This document shows, piece after piece, positions 61,065 through 64,000 of a stretch of 64,000 nt of DNA (the stretch's first letter is position 1; each line of letters opens with the position of its first letter). The stretch lies in NCBI RefSeq assembly GCF_965215815.1, contig NZ_CBDCEO010000012.1, forward strand, positions 62,001 to 126,000, given 5' to 3'. This stretch comes from Poriferisodalis sp965215815. Its GTDB lineage: Bacteria; Actinomycetota; Acidimicrobiia; Acidimicrobiales; Poriferisodalaceae. The translations under genes and the position numbers were made by a program. The notes under the pieces were generated by a model, which worked only from the letters and a program-made list of their open reading frames with translations, was not told the DNA's origin and did no database searches.

Positions 61065-62249
61065 ATGGAGCTGATCATCGGCCCCCGGACGAAGACCACG
61101 CCGTTCACCGACCGCGCCGTGGCAGCAGGCATGACCAAGGCGATGGTCTACAACCACACGGTGCTGCCTATCAGCACCGATGATCCTGCTGCGGACTATC
61201 GGGCACTGACCGAAGCCGCCGCGATCTGGGACGTCGGCTGCGAACGCCAAGTGCAGATCGCCGGACCGGATGCGCACCGGTTGGTCACATATCTCTGCGC
61301 GCGGGATCTGCGGGACCTCGAGGTCGGTGCGGCCCGCTATGCGCCGATGTGCGACCACGAGGGTCGCCTCGTCAACGACCCGATGGCGCTGCGCATCGAT
61401 GAGACGACGTTCTGGCTCTCGACTGCCGACAGCGATGTGCTGCTGTGGGCACGAGCGGTGGCGGGCGAAGGAGGATTCGACGTCGACGTGACCGAGCCGG
61501 ACGTCTGGCCGCTTGCGATCCAAGGCCCCCGCGCCGCTGATGTCGTGGCTGCGGCGCTGGGGAACTGGGTGCGCGATGGCCGCTTCTTCCGATTCGCGGA
61601 CCACATTCACAACGGCATCCCCATGATCGTGTGCCGCTCCGGATGGTCCGGCCAAGACGGCTTCGAGCTCTTCTTGATGGACGGCGCCCGGGGAGAAGAG
61701 CTCTGGGACCTGCTGTGGGAATCGGGTCGACCCTTCGGGCTTGCAGTGGGCGCGCCGAACAACACCGAGCGCATCGAGAGCTTCCTGCTCTCCTTCGGCG
61801 GCGACACCGATCCCGAGACCGATCCAGACGAGGCGGGCATCGGCCGGTTCGTGAGCCTGAAAGAAGAGAACGGCGACCACACGGGCCATGACTTCATCGG
61901 CAAAGCGGCGCTCCAGGCTCGGCGGGCATCAGGCACCCAGCGACGCCTCGTCGGTCTCGTCGTCGACGGCTACCCGCAGTCGCCGATGCGATCGCCACGC
62001 ACCGTGCAGAGCCCCGACGGTCACCCAGTCGGCACGCTGCGAGCGCTTGCTCGCTCGCCGAAGTTCGACGCCAACATCGGCCTTGCACTGCTCGACCCGC
62101 CCTGGTTCGAGCCGGACACGGCGCTGCAGGTCAATCTCGACGGCATCGACCGCCCAGCCATGACGACGCGACTGCCCTTCAATCTGCCGCTTGGCTCCAA
62201 GGCTGCCGCCCGACCGAATAAGGCCGCCAGCGTCGCGCCGCTACCCTGA
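61065..62249 (+). CDS. DmdA-like aminomethyltransferase-family protein (possible DMSP demethylase)
   Basis: 394 residues of the GcvT fold, which passes one-carbon groups to tetrahydrofolate. The sequence follows the DMSP demethylase DmdA closely through YNHTVLPIS, IWDVGCERQVQIAG, VTYLCARDL, APMCDHEGRLVNDPMALRI, STADSDVLLWA, ITEP-like VTEPDVWPLAIQGPR, RSGWSGQDGFELFL and NNTERIESFLLSFGGD. DmdA moves a methyl group of dimethylsulfoniopropionate to folate. Other GcvT-like demethylases (sarcosine, dimethylglycine) look less alike in these words. I call it DmdA-like because clade assignment needs a tree. The family domain GCV_T_C is at the C-terminus. Downstream of the SDR pair. Confidence 0.75.
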   Translation: MELIIGPRTKTTPFTDRAVAAGMTKAMVYNHTVLPISTDDPAADYRALTEAAAIWDVGCERQVQIAGPDAHRLVTYLCARDLRDLEVGAARYAPMCDHEGRLVNDPMALRIDETTFWLSTADSDVLLWARAVAGEGGFDVDVTEPDVWPLAIQGPRAADVVAAALGNWVRDGRFFRFADHIHNGIPMIVCRSGWSGQDGFELFLMDGARGEELWDLLWESGRPFGLAVGAPNNTERIESFLLSFGGDTDPETDPDEAGIGRFVSLKEENGDHTGHDFIGKAALQARRASGTQRRLVGLVVDGYPQSPMRSPRTVQSPDGHPVGTLRALARSPKFDANIGLALLDPPWFEPDTALQVNLDGIDRPAMTTRLPFNLPLGSKAAARPNKAASVAPLP

Positions 62250-62257
62250 CCGCCTCC

Positions 62258-62329
<72 letters not shown>

Positions 62330-62414
62330 CACCCGGCGTAGTCCGCTCGCCGCAAAGCATGAGCGGGTAGGCCCTGTCGCCTCCGCAGCGGGCACACCTC
62401 TCCGGCGCGGCCCC

Positions 62415-63095
62415 TTAGGCAGCGCGAATCGGGCCGTCCTCGAGCACCTGGCGGTTCGCGATCACCTCGTCGATGATCCCGTACTCCTTGGCGGATTCGG
62501 CATCCATGATGAAGTCCCGGTCGGTATCGGTGTGAATGCGCTCGAGGTCCTGGCCGGTGTGGTGCGCAATGATCCGCTCAAGCCGTTGGCGCATCCGCTC
62601 GATCTCGCGCGCCGCCAACTCGATGTCGGTGGCTTGACCCATCGCCTGCCCGTAGGGTTGGTGCAGGAGCACCCGCGCATTGGGCAGCGCCATGCGCTTG
62701 CCCGGCGTGCCCGCGGCCAGCAGCACCGCAGCGGCAGAGGCCGCCTGGCCCAGGCAGATCGTGGTGATGTCGTTGCGGATGTATTGGCTCGTGTCGTAAA
62801 TGGCGAACAGCGAGCTGATGTCTCCACCAGGGGAATTGATGTAGATGTTGATGTCCTTGTCGGGATTTTCCGACTCCAGATGGATCAGCTGCGCGCACAC
62901 CAGGTTGGCGATGACATCGTCGATGGGCGTGCCCAAGAAGATGATGTTCTCCTTCAACAGCCGCGAGTACAGGTCGTACGCCCGCTCACCCCGATTGGTC
63001 TGTTCCACGACGGTGGGCACGAGGTAATTGCGGGCACTGTGCCGTCCGGCGCTGATGTCAGATTGATCCGCTTTTGCGGAGAACTCGGTCGTCAC
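62415..63095 (-). CDS. clpP: ATP-dependent Clp protease proteolytic subunit ClpP
   Basis: 226 residues. The serine protease triad is S120 (CLGQAASAAAVLL), H145 (VLLHQPYG) and D194 (TDRDFIMDAESAKEYGIIDEVI). LKENIIFLGTPIDD and IYINSPGGDISSLFAIYD complete the fold. The A-S-A-A-A after the nucleophile instead of A-S-M-G-A is seen in some actinobacterial ClpP paralogues. Its GTG overlaps the tig stop by four bases (GTGA), with AAGGAC upstream, so it is translated with trigger factor. The second ClpP, common in actinobacteria, and ClpX would be further left but are not there; the next feature is tRNA-Gly. Confidence 0.95.
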   Translation of the reverse strand: MTTEFSAKADQSDISAGRHSARNYLVPTVVEQTNRGERAYDLYSRLLKENIIFLGTPIDDVIANLVCAQLIHLESENPDKDINIYINSPGGDISSLFAIYDTSQYIRNDITTICLGQAASAAAVLLAAGTPGKRMALPNARVLLHQPYGQAMGQATDIELAAREIERMRQRLERIIAHHTGQDLERIHTDTDRDFIMDAESAKEYGIIDEVIANRQVLEDGPIRAA

Positions 63096-64000
63096 GGTGT
63101 GTCCTTGTCGTCTTCGCCGTCTTCGTCGCTGCCGGCTTCGGTGTCGTCAACGCTTTCGGAGTCATCGGGCGACGGGAATTCGAGCGCTGAGCGGTCGATG
63201 GTGTCGCCGTCGGGTCCGACGAGTGTGGCGGCTTCGGTGACCCATTGAAGCGCCTTGCCCTTGCAAATCGCTGATGTGAGGTGAGCGAGTCCATCGGCTT
63301 CTGCCAGGACGTCGCGCAATTGGGCCGGGCTGCGGCCATCGTTGGCTGCCATCCGTTCCAACTCTGCGTCGATGTCATCGTCGTCGGCTTGCAGGCCTTC
63401 AGCGGTGGCCAGGGCACGTAGAGCCAGATCCAGACGCACGCCACGCTCAGCATCATCTCGCAATTCCCCGATGAACGACGCAGGCTCCTGGCCCGTTGAC
63501 TCCAACCAGTCCTCAATCGTCATGTTTCGCTGCTGCAGCCCGCTGCCCAGCTCTGACATGCGATCGGCGATTGCCCCGCTCACCATGGCATCGGGAACCG
63601 GTCCATCGACAAGGCCGGCGAGTTGCTTCTGCACCTCGTCGCGCAGAGCCATGTTGGCTCGCATGATGCGGCCGAAGCCCAGTTGCCGTGCCGTGACCTC
63701 GCGAAGGTCCGCGATGCTGTCGTGCTCGGTGTTCTCGTCGACCCAGTCGTCGGTGAGTTCAGGCAGAACCAACTCCGACACCGTGTTGACATTGATCTCG
63801 AAGTCGATCTCCATCTCGGGCTGCACCGGATGTGGCGCGCTGAACGACAACTCGGCTCCGGCATCGCAGCCGATGAGCTGCTCGTCGACCTCGGGCACGA
63901 TGCCACCGCTGCCGACCTCGTAGAGGTAGTCCTGGGCCGAGAGTCCGGGCAGCGCCTCGCCGTCCACGGACCCTTCGATGTCGATCGTGACACGGTCGCC
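63092..64000 (-). CDS. tig: Trigger factor, 5' end beyond window
   Basis: About 303 C-terminal residues are seen; the N-terminal ribosome-binding domain is cut by the window end. The first visible part, DRVTIDIEGSVDGE, is the FKBP-type peptidyl-prolyl isomerase domain (EVGSGGIVPEVDEQLIGCDAG). LPELTDDWVDENTEHDSIADLREVTARQ and what follows form the C-terminal chaperone arms. An acidic tail (DSESVDDTEAGSDEDGEDDKDTP) ends it. Trigger factor folds new chains at the ribosome; tig-clpP is a widespread gene order. No frame break is visible. Confidence 0.93.
   Translation of the reverse strand, partial: GDRVTIDIEGSVDGEALPGLSAQDYLYEVGSGGIVPEVDEQLIGCDAGAELSFSAPHPVQPEMEIDFEINVNTVSELVLPELTDDWVDENTEHDSIADLREVTARQLGFGRIMRANMALRDEVQKQLAGLVDGPVPDAMVSGAIADRMSELGSGLQQRNMTIEDWLESTGQEPASFIGELRDDAERGVRLDLALRALATAEGLQADDDDIDAELERMAANDGRSPAQLRDVLAEADGLAHLTSAICKGKALQWVTEAATLVGPDGDTIDRSALEFPSPDDSESVDDTEAGSDEDGEDDKDTP

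Overview
This is a high-G+C window from an actinobacterium, most likely an uncultured Acidimicrobiia-type organism, perhaps marine or host-associated. That is inferred from several features: cell-wall-binding (CWB2) repeats, an F420-type luciferase-like oxidoreductase, fused CaiB/BaiF CoA-transferases, a DmdA-like demethylase, very large repeat-built secreted proteins, and a ClpP next to trigger factor. No outer-membrane proteins are visible. Both window ends cut genes: a repeat surface protein on the left and trigger factor on the right.

Layout. 1-3 kb: a large minus-strand surface protein with a ~612-residue repeat, preceded by a run of 14 G. 3-6.5 kb: TesB-type thioesterase, a NYN-nuclease gene broken by one TAA codon, a small DUF2188 gene. 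5.4-16.6 kb: a catabolic block (two CaiB/BaiF enzymes, one of them a two-domain fusion, amidase, 2OG-Fe(II) oxygenase, medium-chain reductase, carnitine-CoA-ligase-like enzyme, alanine dehydrogenase). 16.7-19.4 kb: a small defence/toxin-antitoxin patch (HNH nuclease, orphan RHH antitoxin, hicBA abutting a DUF4143 remnant, Vsr). 19.5-24.9 kb: a four-gene imelysin, di-heme oxidoreductase, imelysin-like, HTTM operon, probably for metal handling, with a palindrome over its promoter. 25-30.5 kb: a shrunken ABC binding protein, two CMD-family proteins and a CWB2/beta-propeller/metalloprotease fusion, followed by a scar made of a tRNA-Lys fragment joined to a CWB2 fragment.

30.6-40.4 kb holds the most unusual system. 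It is a minus-strand set in the order: ABC-ATPase/GAF/histidine-kinase fusion, OmpR-type response regulator, lipoprotein with two identical sugar-binding domains, stand-alone ABC ATPase, XylH-type permease, and a membrane FG-GAP/ASPIC protein. The kinase has no membrane segments, but its ATPase domain looks able to dock on the permease, so it may couple transport directly to two-component signalling.

40.8-49.8 kb: carbonic anhydrase, tRNA-Lys/His/Arg/Pro, a GrdB/PrdB-like reductase subunit with an in-frame TGA in a UxxC motif followed by a good bacterial SECIS hairpin (a probable selenoprotein split by naive gene calling), Nudix hydrolases, FolE, a UvrD/HRDC helicase, an LLM oxidoreductase and a ferredoxin. 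49.8-53.4 kb: a tRNA-Pro-flanked accessory patch (RES toxin-antitoxin, deleted DUF222-HNH gene, fragment of a dehydrogenase gene, VapBC). 53.4-64 kb: SWIM-domain protein, archaeal-type ATPase, methylmalonate-semialdehyde dehydrogenase, VOC protein, tandemly duplicated SDRs, DmdA-like protein, tRNA-Gly, then clpP-tig.
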